From Pseudomonadota bacterium (GTDB lineage: Bacteria; Pseudomonadota; Alphaproteobacteria; Caulobacterales; Caulobacteraceae), in NCBI GenBank assembly GCA_023386645.1, contig JAEWJI010000026.1, forward strand, positions 1-64,000: a stretch of DNA of 64,000 nt, read 5' to 3'. Under the pieces are notes generated by a model. The model was not told the origin of the DNA and searched no databases. It was given only the letters and a program-made list of their open reading frames with translations. A program made the translations under genes and the position numbers. This document shows positions 1 through 7,850 of this stretch, one piece after another (position 1 is the stretch's first letter; each line of letters begins with the position of its first letter).

Positions 1-1256
1 AGCTGCGACCGCGCGCGCTCGACCCGCGCCTCGGCGTCCCGGCGGCGGGCGTTCTCGGCAGACACCCGCGCCTCGACGGCGGCCACGGCGCCGGCTACAC
101 GTTCGACCTCCGCGTCGGCGGACCGGCGAGCGTCCTCGGCGGCCTGGAGCGCCGCCTCCAGTTCCGGAGCGCGGGTCGGGGCGGAGGCGACCTCGGCGCT
201 CAGGGTCTCGATCTCGGCGGTCAGCCGCGCCAGCTCGCGCTCGGCGTCGGCGGCCATGTCGGTCTCGCGATCGATGTCGGCGGCGATGCGCGCGCGCTCG
301 GCCTTCAGCCGCTCGACCTCGGCGCGCGCCTGTTGCTCGGCCATGTCCAGCCGGTCGCGCTCCAGCGAGGCGCGGTGCAGGACGGCGGCGGCGACCGCGT
401 CCTCCTCGCGCGCCGGCTTCAGCGCGTCCTGGGCCTTCAGCGCCTCGGTCTGGGCGCGGCTGGCCTCGGTGGTCGCCTCGGCCACGAGCCGATCGGCCTC
501 ACGCAGGGCTTGAGCGGCCTCCTCGGCGGCCACGCGCGCGTCGTTCCATCGCACCCAGGTCAGGGACGCCTGCAGGGCGCGGATCTCGGCGCTGATCTTC
601 TTGTACTTCTCGGCCTGGCGAGCCTCGCGTTTCAGCCGCGCCAGCTGGGTCTCCAGCTCGCGACCGATGTCGTCCAGCCGTTCGAGGTTCGCCTCGGCCG
701 CCTTCAGGCGAAGTTCGGCCTCGTGCCGGCGCGTGTGCAGGCCGGCGACGCCGCCCGCCTCCTCCAGGATGCGGCGGCGGTTCTGGGGCTTGGCGGCGAT
801 CAGTTCGCTGATCTGGCCCTGGCGGACAAGCGCCGGAGAGTTGGCGCCGGTCGAGGCGTCGGCGAACAGCAGTTGCACGTCGCGCGCCCGAACCTCCTTG
901 CCGTTGATGCGATAGGTCGAGCCCTGGCCCCGGTCGATGCGGCGGCTCACCTCGATGATGGCGCTGTCGGTGAAGGGCTGGGGCGCCTTGCGCTGGGCGT
1001 TGTCGATGGTCAGCTGGACCTCGGCGTGGCTCCGCGCCGGCCGGTTGGAGGCGCCGGCGAAGATCACGTCGTCCATGCCCTGGCCGCGCATGGCCTTGGC
1101 CGAGTTGGCGCCCATGACCCAGCGCAGGCTTTCCAGCACGTTGGACTTGCCGCAGCCGTTCGGGCCCACGATGCCGGTCAGGCCCGGCTCGATCTGCACC
1201 TCCGCCGGGTCCACAAAGGACTTGAAGCCGACGAGACGGAGGCGCTGGAACTGCAT
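1..1256 (-). CDS. smc: Chromosome segregation ATPase SMC, N-terminal part (cut by window edge)
   Basis: Structural maintenance of chromosomes ATPase, which compacts and segregates the chromosome with ScpA and ScpB. The visible 418 residues start at the ATG at 1256 with the classic head MQFQRLRLVGFKSF, then a Walker A loop GPNGCGKSN near residue 32 and a Q-loop region. From about residue 170 comes a long, charged Ala/Glu/Arg-rich coiled coil running off the window. The hinge and the C-terminal head with Walker B lie outside. It is the last gene of a same-strand run with the two DsbA-like genes, 12 bases after the nearer one. The family call is secure. Confidence 0.96.
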   Translation of the reverse strand, partial: MQFQRLRLVGFKSFVDPAEVQIEPGLTGIVGPNGCGKSNVLESLRWVMGANSAKAMRGQGMDDVIFAGASNRPARSHAEVQLTIDNAQRKAPQPFTDSAIIEVSRRIDRGQGSTYRINGKEVRARDVQLLFADASTGANSPALVRQGQISELIAAKPQNRRRILEEAGGVAGLHTRRHEAELRLKAAEANLERLDDIGRELETQLARLKREARQAEKYKKISAEIRALQASLTWVRWNDARVAAEEAAQALREADRLVAEATTEASRAQTEALKAQDALKPAREEDAVAAAVLHRASLERDRLDMAEQQARAEVERLKAERARIAADIDRETDMAADAERELARLTAEIETLSAEVASAPTRAPELEAALQAAEDARRSADAEVERVAGAVAAVEARVSAENARRRDAEARVERARSQ

Positions 1257-1268
1257 CGAGCTGGCGCG

Positions 1269-1883
1269 TCAGTCCGCCGGCAGCAGCGGCGTGATCGCGG
1301 CGGTCAGGCCCGCCAGCGAGCTGTCGGTCACCCGGCGCCCATTGACGAAGAAGCTGGGCGTGCCCTGGACGTGCGCGGCGTTGGCCCCTTGCACCGAGGC
1401 CTGGATGCTGGCGAGGGTCGCGGGGTCCGCCAGACAGGTCTCGACCTGTTCCCGGGTCCGGCCGCTCGTGGCGATGGCGGCGTCGAACCACGGGGCGGCG
1501 TCCCCGGCCGCGAGGGCGGCGGCCTGGCCACGCATGAGCGAGTCGGCCACCGCATGGGCGCGCTCGGGCGCGGCGCAACGAACGATGCCGGCAGCGGCGG
1601 CGGCCACCTGGGCCGGAGCCGTGGGAAGATCGCGGAACACCAGCCGCACCTTGCCGGCGTCGATGAAGCGGGCCTTCAGCTCCGGCAGCACCTCGGTGTG
1701 CCAGCGGGCGCAGTGGGGGCAGGTGAAGGAGGCGTATTCGACCACTGTCACGGGCGCGTCGGCGCGGCCGAGGATGCGATCCGAGGCGCTGACGGGCGGC
1801 AGCCCGCCGTCGTGCGCTGCGCTGACCATCGGCGCGCCCGTCAGGACCGAAGCCAGCGCCAGAAGGCCGAAAAGCGCGCGCAT
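1269..1883 (-). CDS. DsbA-family thiol:disulfide oxidoreductase, exported
   Basis: Predicted 204-residue periplasmic thioredoxin-fold protein. An N-terminal hydrophobic signal (MRALFGLLALASV) is followed by the DsbA-like core. The strand VTVVEYASFTCPHC carries a CPHC active site at residues 55-58, and the cis-Pro loop is seen as VQGTPSFFVNGR near residue 175. Family members oxidise or isomerise disulfides in exported proteins. The ATG at 1883 is chosen because it begins the signal peptide; the frame is open further upstream but would run through the neighbouring gene. It lies 5 bases after a paralogue at 1889-2530 and just before smc. Oxidase versus isomerase role cannot be decided. Confidence 0.9.
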   Translation of the reverse strand: MRALFGLLALASVLTGAPMVSAAHDGGLPPVSASDRILGRADAPVTVVEYASFTCPHCARWHTEVLPELKARFIDAGKVRLVFRDLPTAPAQVAAAAAGIVRCAAPERAHAVADSLMRGQAAALAAGDAAPWFDAAIATSGRTREQVETCLADPATLASIQASVQGANAAHVQGTPSFFVNGRRVTDSSLAGLTAAITPLLPAD

Positions 1884-1888
1884 CGGGA

Positions 1889-2530
1889 TCAGTTGGCCGC
1901 CAGCAGCGGATCGATGACAGGCTCCAGGTCGCTCATCCTGGCGCCCTCGCCGCCGACGTAGTTCACCTTCTGGCCGTTGACGGTGAAGTAGGGGGTTCCG
2001 GTCACTCCGGCGGCGACCGCCGCCTGGACGCGACGGTCGAGCGCCGCGATGTTGTCCTCGTTGGTCACGCACTGCTCGAACTGCTGCTCGCTCATGCCGG
2101 CGGCCTGGGCGGTGCGCAGCAGCCAGGCGCGCGGGGTCGAGGAGATCATCTCCTGCTGGGTGGCCAGCAGCTGGTGGACGACATCGAAATACTTGTCCGG
2201 ACCGGCGCAGCGCGCGACCAGGAAGCCGGCCGCCGCCACGTCCACCGGCGGGGTCGGCAGCTCGCGGAAGACGTAGCGCACCTTGTTGGTGTCGACGTAC
2301 TTGGCCTTGAACGCCGGCCAGGTGTTCTGCTGCCAAAGGGCGCAGTGGCCGCAGGTGACCGAGGCGTATTCCACCACCGTCACCTTCGCGCCCTCGGGCG
2401 CGCCCAGAGCCATGTCGCCCTCGGCCGCGGCGCCGGAGTTGCTGTTGCAGCCCGCCAGCAGCGCCATCGAGGCGAGGGCGGCGCCGGTCACCGCCGCGCG
2501 GCGGCTCATGGAGGCGAAACGAAACGGCAT
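1889..2530 (-). CDS. DsbA-family thioredoxin-fold lipoprotein
   Basis: A 213-residue paralogue of the next gene downstream. The N-terminus has arginines (SRR) and a hydrophobic stretch ending in the lipobox LAGC with the lipidated cysteine at residue 28, so the protein is probably anchored to a membrane facing the periplasm. The active site is CGHC at residues 60-63 in VTVVEYASVTCGHC, and the cis-Pro loop is GTPYFTVNGQK near residue 180. The differing dipeptides (GH here, PH in the neighbour) suggest different redox potentials and possibly separate roles. It is co-oriented with dciA upstream, after about 96 non-coding bases. Confidence 0.9.
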   Translation of the reverse strand: MPFRFASMSRRAAVTGAALASMALLAGCNSNSGAAAEGDMALGAPEGAKVTVVEYASVTCGHCALWQQNTWPAFKAKYVDTNKVRYVFRELPTPPVDVAAAGFLVARCAGPDKYFDVVHQLLATQQEMISSTPRAWLLRTAQAAGMSEQQFEQCVTNEDNIAALDRRVQAAVAAGVTGTPYFTVNGQKVNYVGGEGARMSDLEPVIDPLLAAN

Positions 2531-2626
2531 TGCGGTGGTCCTGAAGGGCGGATCAAGGAGACTGGCGCGATTCCCCTGTCGTCGCGCCTCACATGGGTTT
2601 TCGAGAACAGGTGCGGCGAAGATTTG

Positions 2627-3169
2627 TCAACGTCGGCTGAGGACGGCGCGCCCAAGCGTCGCAAGCGCGGCCTTCAGCTTGTCGGGGGCGTCCTCGACCG
2701 AACGGGCGAGTTCGGCCTCCTGCTCGGCGGGCAGGGGCTGGAGGCGGCGGCGCGCGCCCTTGGTCGATGCGGCGAGGGTGGGTAGGGGTTTGACCGGCCC
2801 CTGGGCGATCCGCAGGCGCTCGACGGAGCCCGCGCCCAGGAACAGGTTCACCCGCTGGAGGATGGCCTCGGACTGGTGCTGGACCAGCAGGGCGGCGGGC
2901 CCCGCGACGCGCAGCTCCAGCGTGCCCCCTGATCCTCCCCGCCCCTTGGTCAGCTTCTGCGGGCGGGTGACGCGGGCCAGCTGGTCGCCGACGATCTCGC
3001 GCCATCTGGGTTCGAGCGCCCCGGCGCCGCGTCCGAACCTTTCATCCAGGCCCTTGATCAGCGGCTGCAGGGCGCGCCCGGCCGGCGGAGCCGGACGCGG
3101 CTGGGGCCGGGTGCGGCGACGGGCCAGGATTTCCCGGGCCTCGCTTTCGGTGGGCAGGTCGCGCGGCAT
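2627..3169 (-). CDS. dciA: DciA-like DUF721 protein
   Basis: A 180-residue DUF721 protein. DciA is the replicative helicase operator found in bacteria lacking DnaC/DnaI, where it helps load DnaB. The DUF721 core spans about residues 30-115 (WREIVGDQLARVTRPQKL, then LELRVAGPAALLVQHQSEAILQRVN), followed by a Pro/Lys-rich linker and a helical tail typical of alphaproteobacterial members. The start is the ATG at 3169; longer readings of this frame run through mutY on the other strand. Only 21 bases separate it from the divergent mutY, so the two promoters must be interleaved. Confidence 0.85.
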   Translation of the reverse strand: MPRDLPTESEAREILARRRTRPQPRPAPPAGRALQPLIKGLDERFGRGAGALEPRWREIVGDQLARVTRPQKLTKGRGGSGGTLELRVAGPAALLVQHQSEAILQRVNLFLGAGSVERLRIAQGPVKPLPTLAASTKGARRRLQPLPAEQEAELARSVEDAPDKLKAALATLGRAVLSRR

Positions 3170-3190
3170 GACGCCTATATAGCGCGACCG

Positions 3191-4216
3191 ATGATCGACG
3201 TCCCCACCCTCCGATCCGACCTCCTGGCCTGGTACGACGCCCACGCGCGGACCCTGGCCTGGCGCACGCCGCCGGGCTCGACCGGCCGCCCCGATCCCTA
3301 TCGGGTGTGGTTGTCGGAGGTGATGCTCCAGCAGACCACGACCGCGCACGCGACGCCGTATTTCCTGCGTTTCATCGAGCGGTGGCCGACCGTGTCGGAC
3401 CTGGCGGCTGCCGAGGACGGCGAGGTCATGTCGGCTTGGGCGGGGCTCGGCTACTACGCCCGCGCCCGGAACCTGCTGGCCTGCGCGCGGGCCGTGGCGA
3501 ACGATCATGGCGGAGTGTTTCCCGACACCGAAGCGGACCTGCTGAAGCTGCCTGGCCTGGGCGCCTATACGGCCGCTGCGGTGGCGGCGATCGCCTTTGG
3601 CCGACCGGCCAATGTGGTGGACGGCAATGTCGAACGGGTCGTGGCGCGACTGTTCGCCGTCGAGGCGCCGCTGCCGGGCGCGCGAGCCAGGCTGAGGGCG
3701 CTGGCGGGCGCCCTGGTGACGGAGGACCGTCCGGGCGACTGGGCCCAGGCGCTGATGGATCTCGGCGCGACCATTTGTCGGCCGAAGTCGCCGCTCTGCG
3801 GCGCCTGCCCGGTCGCGAGCCATTGCGCCGCCCGGGCGACGGGCCGGCCCGGCGACTTCCCGTTCAAGACGGCCAAGGCGGACAGGCCGCGACGCTACGG
3901 CCGCGCCTATGTGCTGCGCGACGGCCATGGGCGGGTGGCGCTCGTCCGCCGACCGGCGAGCGGGCTCCTGGGCGGCATGCTCGGCCTGCCGACGACGGAG
4001 TGGACGCTAGGAGAGGCGCAGGACCCGACGCTCCCGGCGGCGGACTGGCGCCTGGCGGGCTCGATCGAGCACGTCTTCACCCATTTCGCCCTGACGCTCG
4101 AGGTGCTGACGGCCAGGGGCGAGGGCGACTTCATCTGGACGGAAGAGGCGACAGCCGCCGCCGCCTTGCCGACCGTGTTCAGAAAGGCCCTGGTCCGAGC
4201 CCTGGCCGGGGCTTGA
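3191..4216 (+). CDS. mutY: A/G-specific adenine DNA glycosylase
   Basis: MutY removes adenine mispaired with 8-oxoguanine. The 341 residues show the expected order: catalytic helix with Glu43 (LSEVMLQQTT), helix-hairpin-helix LPGLGAYTAAAVAAIAFG with catalytic Asp144 in NVVDGNV, and a 4Fe-4S cluster set C196-x6-C203-x2-C206-x5-C212. A C-terminal NUDIX-like domain recognises 8-oxoG (LVRRPASGLLGGMLGLPTTEW). Length is normal. The start at 3191 is 21 bases from divergent dciA. Confidence 0.96.
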   Translation: MIDVPTLRSDLLAWYDAHARTLAWRTPPGSTGRPDPYRVWLSEVMLQQTTTAHATPYFLRFIERWPTVSDLAAAEDGEVMSAWAGLGYYARARNLLACARAVANDHGGVFPDTEADLLKLPGLGAYTAAAVAAIAFGRPANVVDGNVERVVARLFAVEAPLPGARARLRALAGALVTEDRPGDWAQALMDLGATICRPKSPLCGACPVASHCAARATGRPGDFPFKTAKADRPRRYGRAYVLRDGHGRVALVRRPASGLLGGMLGLPTTEWTLGEAQDPTLPAADWRLAGSIEHVFTHFALTLEVLTARGEGDFIWTEEATAAAALPTVFRKALVRALAGA

Positions 4217-4286
4217 CGCGCCTGCGTCATCTTCCGACAGTGCCCGCCCGGGCCCGGACGCGGGATGGAGCGGCGGGAGACCGCAC

Positions 4287-4664
4287 ATGCTCGACGTCCT
4301 GTTCGCCGCCCTGGTTCTTCAGACCGCGTCCCCGCCGCCTCGCGGCGACGCCACGGACACCCGCGGCTGAGCCATCCGCTGCGCGGTCGTCGCCCATTAT
4401 CTGAGCGAAGAGAACGACTCGAACCTGGAGACGGCGCGAGGCGCGTCGAACGCCGGGGGCGTTGCCTATTACGAGCGGCGCGCGGCACGACTGGGAGCCG
4501 TCTATCAGAGGGCGCTGGCGGAGCCGTACGATGTCGACAGCGGGGCCGAGCGTTTCGGCCTGGCTCGCCGCTTCCGGGAAGAACTCCTCGATACGGACGA
4601 GAACCGGCTGGAGGACACGCTGGCGGCGTGCGAGGTGGCCTTGGTCCGTCCCCAGAGCCCCTGA
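4287..4664 (+). pseudogene. Small putative secreted protein gene interrupted by in-frame TGA
   Basis: An ATG at 4287 follows a good ribosome-binding site (GGGAG, 7 bases upstream) and begins a signal-like peptide MLDVLFAALVLQTASPPP. The frame hits TGA at 4368-4370 after 27 codons, then continues open for 97 further codons to TGA at 4662-4664. The downstream part reads like real protein (CAVVAHYLSEEN, then RFREELLDTDENRLEDTLAACEVAL) with two cysteines and the codon bias of its neighbours. It ends 3 bases before the convergent ccrM stop. A recent nonsense mutation or a sequence error (a TGG would restore the frame) is most likely. No family is recognised. Confidence 0.55.
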
Positions 4665-4667
4665 CGC

Positions 4668-5747
4668 CTACTGCATCCCGGCGCGGACCTCGGCCCTCAG
4701 CGCGTCGATCGACTTGAGACCCTGGTCCGTCTTGAAGCGCCAGTAGGTCCAGCCGTTGCAGGCGGGCGCGTTCTCCAGCAGGGCGCCCAGCTTGTGGATC
4801 GAGCCGGTGAACTCGCCCGAGACCAGCGAACCGTCGGCCCGCACCCGCGCCTCGCGCTCGCCCTTGGGGCAGTACAACCGGTCGCCGGGACGCAGCAGCC
4901 CGGCCTCGACCAGGGCGCCGAACGGCACCTTCGGTTCGGACCGTTTGGAGCCCATGACCGCCAGGTCCTCCGGGTTCGCCGGCACCACCGCCTTGATCCG
5001 CTTCTCGGCCAGTTTGGCGTAGGTCTCGTCGCGCTCGATGCCGATGAAGCGGCGGCCCAGCCGCCTGGCCGCCGCCCCCGTGGTGCCGGTGCCGAAGAAG
5101 GGATCAAGCACCACATCGCCCGGTCGGGTCGCCGACAGAAGCACGCGATGCAGCAGGGCTTCCGGCTTTTGCGTCGGATGGGCCTTCTTGCCGTCGGCTT
5201 CCTTGATCCGCTCCTCGCCCGTGCAGAGCGCGAAGGTCCAGTCCGACCGCATCTGGGTGTCTTCGTTGAAGGCCTTCAGGGCGTCGTAGTTGAAGGTGTA
5301 GCGCTTCTGCTCGCGCGACCGGGCCGCCCAGATCAGCGTCTCGTGGGCGTTGGTGAAGCGGGTGCCCTTGAAGTTCGGCATCGGGTTGGACTTGCGCCAG
5401 ATGATGTCGTTCAGGACCCAGAAGCCCAGGTCCTGCATCGCCACGCCCAGGCGAAAGATGTTGTGATAGCTGCCGATCACCCAGATCGAGCCTTCGGGCT
5501 TCAGCACCCGGCGGCACTCCGTCAACCATTGGCGGGTGAAGGCGTCATAGGCGGCGAAGCTGTCGAACTTGTCCCAGTCGTCGTCGACCGCATCGACCTT
5601 GGAATTGTCCGGCCGCAGCAGGTCGCCGCCCAGCTGCAGGTTATAGGGCGGGTCGGCGAAGACCATGTCGACCGAGGCGTCGGGTAGACCCTTCAGCACC
5701 TCGATGCAGTCGCCGCGCAGGACGACGTCGGTCTTCGGTTCGGACAT
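4668..5747 (-). CDS. ccrM: Cell-cycle-regulated GANTC adenine DNA methyltransferase CcrM
   Basis: Beta-class N6-adenine methyltransferase that remethylates hemimethylated GANTC sites late in the alphaproteobacterial cell cycle. The 359-residue protein has the catalytic DPPY at residues 32-35, a target-recognition middle part, the SAM-binding FGTGTTGAAA motif and the CcrM-specific C-terminal domain (VPFGALVEAGLLRPGDRLYCPKG). The length matches the Caulobacter enzyme closely. The ATG at 5747 is preferred over an in-frame ATG five codons upstream, because family members begin close to the FADPPY strand. A near-match CtrA box lies 46 bases upstream. The window's ftsZ promoter contains three GANTC sites, possible targets. 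Confidence 0.95.
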   Translation of the reverse strand: MSEPKTDVVLRGDCIEVLKGLPDASVDMVFADPPYNLQLGGDLLRPDNSKVDAVDDDWDKFDSFAAYDAFTRQWLTECRRVLKPEGSIWVIGSYHNIFRLGVAMQDLGFWVLNDIIWRKSNPMPNFKGTRFTNAHETLIWAARSREQKRYTFNYDALKAFNEDTQMRSDWTFALCTGEERIKEADGKKAHPTQKPEALLHRVLLSATRPGDVVLDPFFGTGTTGAAARRLGRRFIGIERDETYAKLAEKRIKAVVPANPEDLAVMGSKRSEPKVPFGALVEAGLLRPGDRLYCPKGEREARVRADGSLVSGEFTGSIHKLGALLENAPACNGWTYWRFKTDQGLKSIDALRAEVRAGMQ

Positions 5748-5792
5748 GGCACGGCCCCGCACAACTCAGACTGCACAGGTGAATGATCGCGG

Positions 5793-5807
5793 TTAAGGCC
5801 GGGTTAG
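5793..5807 (-). promoter_or_regulatory. Candidate CtrA box upstream of ccrM
   Basis: Read on the reverse strand this is CTAA-N7-TTAA, seven of eight positions of the CtrA consensus TTAA-N7-TTAA. It is centred about 53 bases before the ccrM start codon. ccrM is a direct CtrA target in Caulobacter crescentus, which makes the site plausible here. No GANTC occurs in the leader. Confidence 0.6.
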
Positions 5808-5863
5808 CCGGAACCCTCGCGCCCCTGCCCGGTTGGGTAGCCGCCTCCCCGTCACGGTGCTCC

Positions 5864-7003
5864 ATGATTGTATTCGGCCTGCTCCAACGTCTTCTCGCGA
5901 TCGTCTCGATCGTCATCCTCGGTCTCGGCATCTGGATGATCTGGGATTGGCAGGATCTGGAGGCGGAGGCGGCCGCCCAGGGCCTTGGCGACCCGTCGAA
6001 CGCCGGCCTGTACTGGGGCGTGGCGATCCTGGTCTTTTCCGTGCTGGGACGGTTCCCGATGCTGCTTCTGCTGGGCCGAAACGGCGGGCGGGCGTCAAGC
6101 CGACGGGTCGAGGGGGTGGAGGTTCCGGGCGCCGACGGGGCCCGGCTGAGACTGGAGCAGCAGGGCGCGAGCGAGGGACCGATTTTGCTCTTCACCCACG
6201 GCTGGGGCATGTCCTCGCGCATCTGGGCGGACGCGCGCGCGGCGCTCGGCGACCGGTTCGGCCTGGCGCTGTGGGATCTGCCGGGCTCGGGAAAGTCCGG
6301 CCGCCCGCCCGCCGGCTATTCGCTGGAGGCCTTCGCCGAGGACCTGTGCGCCGTCATCGACGTCCTGCCGCCCCATCGGCCGATCGTGCTCGTCGGTCAC
6401 AGCATCGGCGGCATGACCGTCCAGACCTTCTGCGCCCGCCATCCGGAGCTGCTCAACCGCCGCATCGCCGGCATCGTGCTGGAGAACACCACCCATACCA
6501 ATCCGCTGAAGACCATGATCCTCAGCAAGCTGGCGACGGGGCTGCAGCCGCTCATCGAGCTGATCATGAAGATCGACACCGTACTGTCGCCGCTGATCTG
6601 GCTGTTGAACTGGCAGTCCTATCTCAGCGGCGCGACCCATCTGGCCATGCGCATCGCGGGCTTCGGCGACCGTCCGACACGAGCGCAGCTGGAGCTGGCC
6701 TCGCGCCTCCCGACCAAGATCTCGCCCGCCGTCCAGGCCCGGGGCAACCTGGCCATGTTCCGCTGGTCGGTCACCGACCGGCTGCCGGGGATCGACGTTC
6801 CGGCCCTGGTCTTCGTCGGCGGCCGCGACATCGTCACCAAGGACCATGCGGGCGAGTTCATCGCCGGCCGCCTGCCTCGCGCGGAACTGGTGCGGGTCGA
6901 AACGGCCGGTCACATGGGCCCGTTCGAGCGCCCCGCGGACTATGACGCGGCGATCGCGGCCTTCGCGGAGTCGGTCGCCCGGCCGCTGCCGCTCGCCTCC
7001 TAG
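5864..7003 (+). CDS. Alpha/beta hydrolase with N-terminal membrane segments
   Basis: A 379-residue alpha/beta-hydrolase-fold protein. Two N-terminal hydrophobic segments (about residues 2-23 and 47-68) anchor it in the inner membrane. The hydrolase core begins near residue 105: oxyanion loop FTHGWGMSS, nucleophile elbow VGHSIGGM, acid residue in VFVGGRDIVT and final histidine in ETAGHMGPFERP. The substrate cannot be told; relatives include esterases, lipases and haloperoxidase-like enzymes. The ATG at 5864 is chosen because the earlier in-frame ATG at 5783 would put the ccrM CtrA box inside the coding region and add a non-hydrophobic extension. Its stop overlaps the end of the convergent gene at 7000. 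Confidence 0.8.
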   Translation: MIVFGLLQRLLAIVSIVILGLGIWMIWDWQDLEAEAAAQGLGDPSNAGLYWGVAILVFSVLGRFPMLLLLGRNGGRASSRRVEGVEVPGADGARLRLEQQGASEGPILLFTHGWGMSSRIWADARAALGDRFGLALWDLPGSGKSGRPPAGYSLEAFAEDLCAVIDVLPPHRPIVLVGHSIGGMTVQTFCARHPELLNRRIAGIVLENTTHTNPLKTMILSKLATGLQPLIELIMKIDTVLSPLIWLLNWQSYLSGATHLAMRIAGFGDRPTRAQLELASRLPTKISPAVQARGNLAMFRWSVTDRLPGIDVPALVFVGGRDIVTKDHAGEFIAGRLPRAELVRVETAGHMGPFERPADYDAAIAAFAESVARPLPLAS

Positions 7004-7848
7004 AAATCCAGCGCCGCCCGGCCGTCGGCCACCGCCTCTTCGAGGGAGCCCAGGGCGGGCCGCGTCCAGACCTGGTCGTCGCAGACCGCCTGCACCAGGA
7101 GGAAGGCCTCGTCGCCCGGCGCCACCCGGCGGGCCGGGGCGTCGTCCTCCATCGTCGGGCCTATCTCTCCGTTCGACCGCACGGAAGCGAAATCCAGTCG
7201 GTCGGCCGTTTCGCGCCCGCAGTCGATCTCCCATTTGGACCAGCCGCCCAGATAGGTCTCGCCCCCTGCCTCGAAGTCCGGATGGGCGACCTGGAAGGTC
7301 CGCACCCACCACTGGGGCCCGCCTCCCTGCAGCGTCGAACGATCGAGGTAGAGCGCGAAATGACCCACGCCGGCCGGCACGAAGGCCATCGGGCGCTCGG
7401 CGTCCGCGCGGCCCCGCACCTCATGCAGGGCGTCGACGGCGGCCTGAGCGTTTTCCAGGCGCGGCGCCCAGGGGAAGGGTCGGGCGCCGCCGTCACAGAT
7501 CGCCGCAGACAGGGCGCGGCCCAGCACGTCATAGGGCCGGACCGGCCGATGCGGACCGGACTCGATCGGCGAGTTGGACGGCTCCAGCGGACGCAGCGGC
7601 CCGTCGTCGAAGTTCTGCACATGCAGTGAGGCCTGGGTCCCGGCCGCGCAGTCGATTTCGGTCGCGACCCAGAAGGCTTGGTCGGGATGACGGACCCGCA
7701 GCACCCGGGTCCGAACGCGCGTCCCGTGCTGTTCCGTCGCCGCTTCGTCCAACCAGGTGACGATCTCGTCGTCACCCTGGATCAGACGGAGGTCATGAGG
7801 GTGCGCCGCTGACTGGCTGAGGGCGAGTGCGAAGAGGGCGGCGATCAC
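7000..7848 (-). CDS. Predicted secreted protein of unknown function (tandem paralogue 2)
   Basis: No known family recognised. A 282-residue product from a GTG at 7848, with AAGAG 7 bases upstream and a two-base gap after the preceding gene. A hydrophobic signal (VIAALFALALSQSAA) is followed by a soluble domain. It aligns along its length with the upstream gene 7851-8699: HDLRLIQGDDEI against HRLVIIQADDHW, TEIDC against RTFDC, KWEIDCGRE against RLRFDCMES, AVCDDQV against YACIDFH. Cysteines at four corresponding positions suggest two conserved disulfides. A TTG at 7854 is an alternative start. Confidence 0.7.
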   Translation of the reverse strand: MIAALFALALSQSAAHPHDLRLIQGDDEIVTWLDEAATEQHGTRVRTRVLRVRHPDQAFWVATEIDCAAGTQASLHVQNFDDGPLRPLEPSNSPIESGPHRPVRPYDVLGRALSAAICDGGARPFPWAPRLENAQAAVDALHEVRGRADAERPMAFVPAGVGHFALYLDRSTLQGGGPQWWVRTFQVAHPDFEAGGETYLGGWSKWEIDCGRETADRLDFASVRSNGEIGPTMEDDAPARRVAPGDEAFLLVQAVCDDQVWTRPALGSLEEAVADGRAALDF

Positions 7849-7850
7849 CG

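Noticed and set aside
333..1961. A 542-codon forward frame over smc and the DsbA-like gene
   Set aside because: It is a shadow of two well-supported reverse genes; composition is Gly/Arg/Ala-rich and no motif is present.
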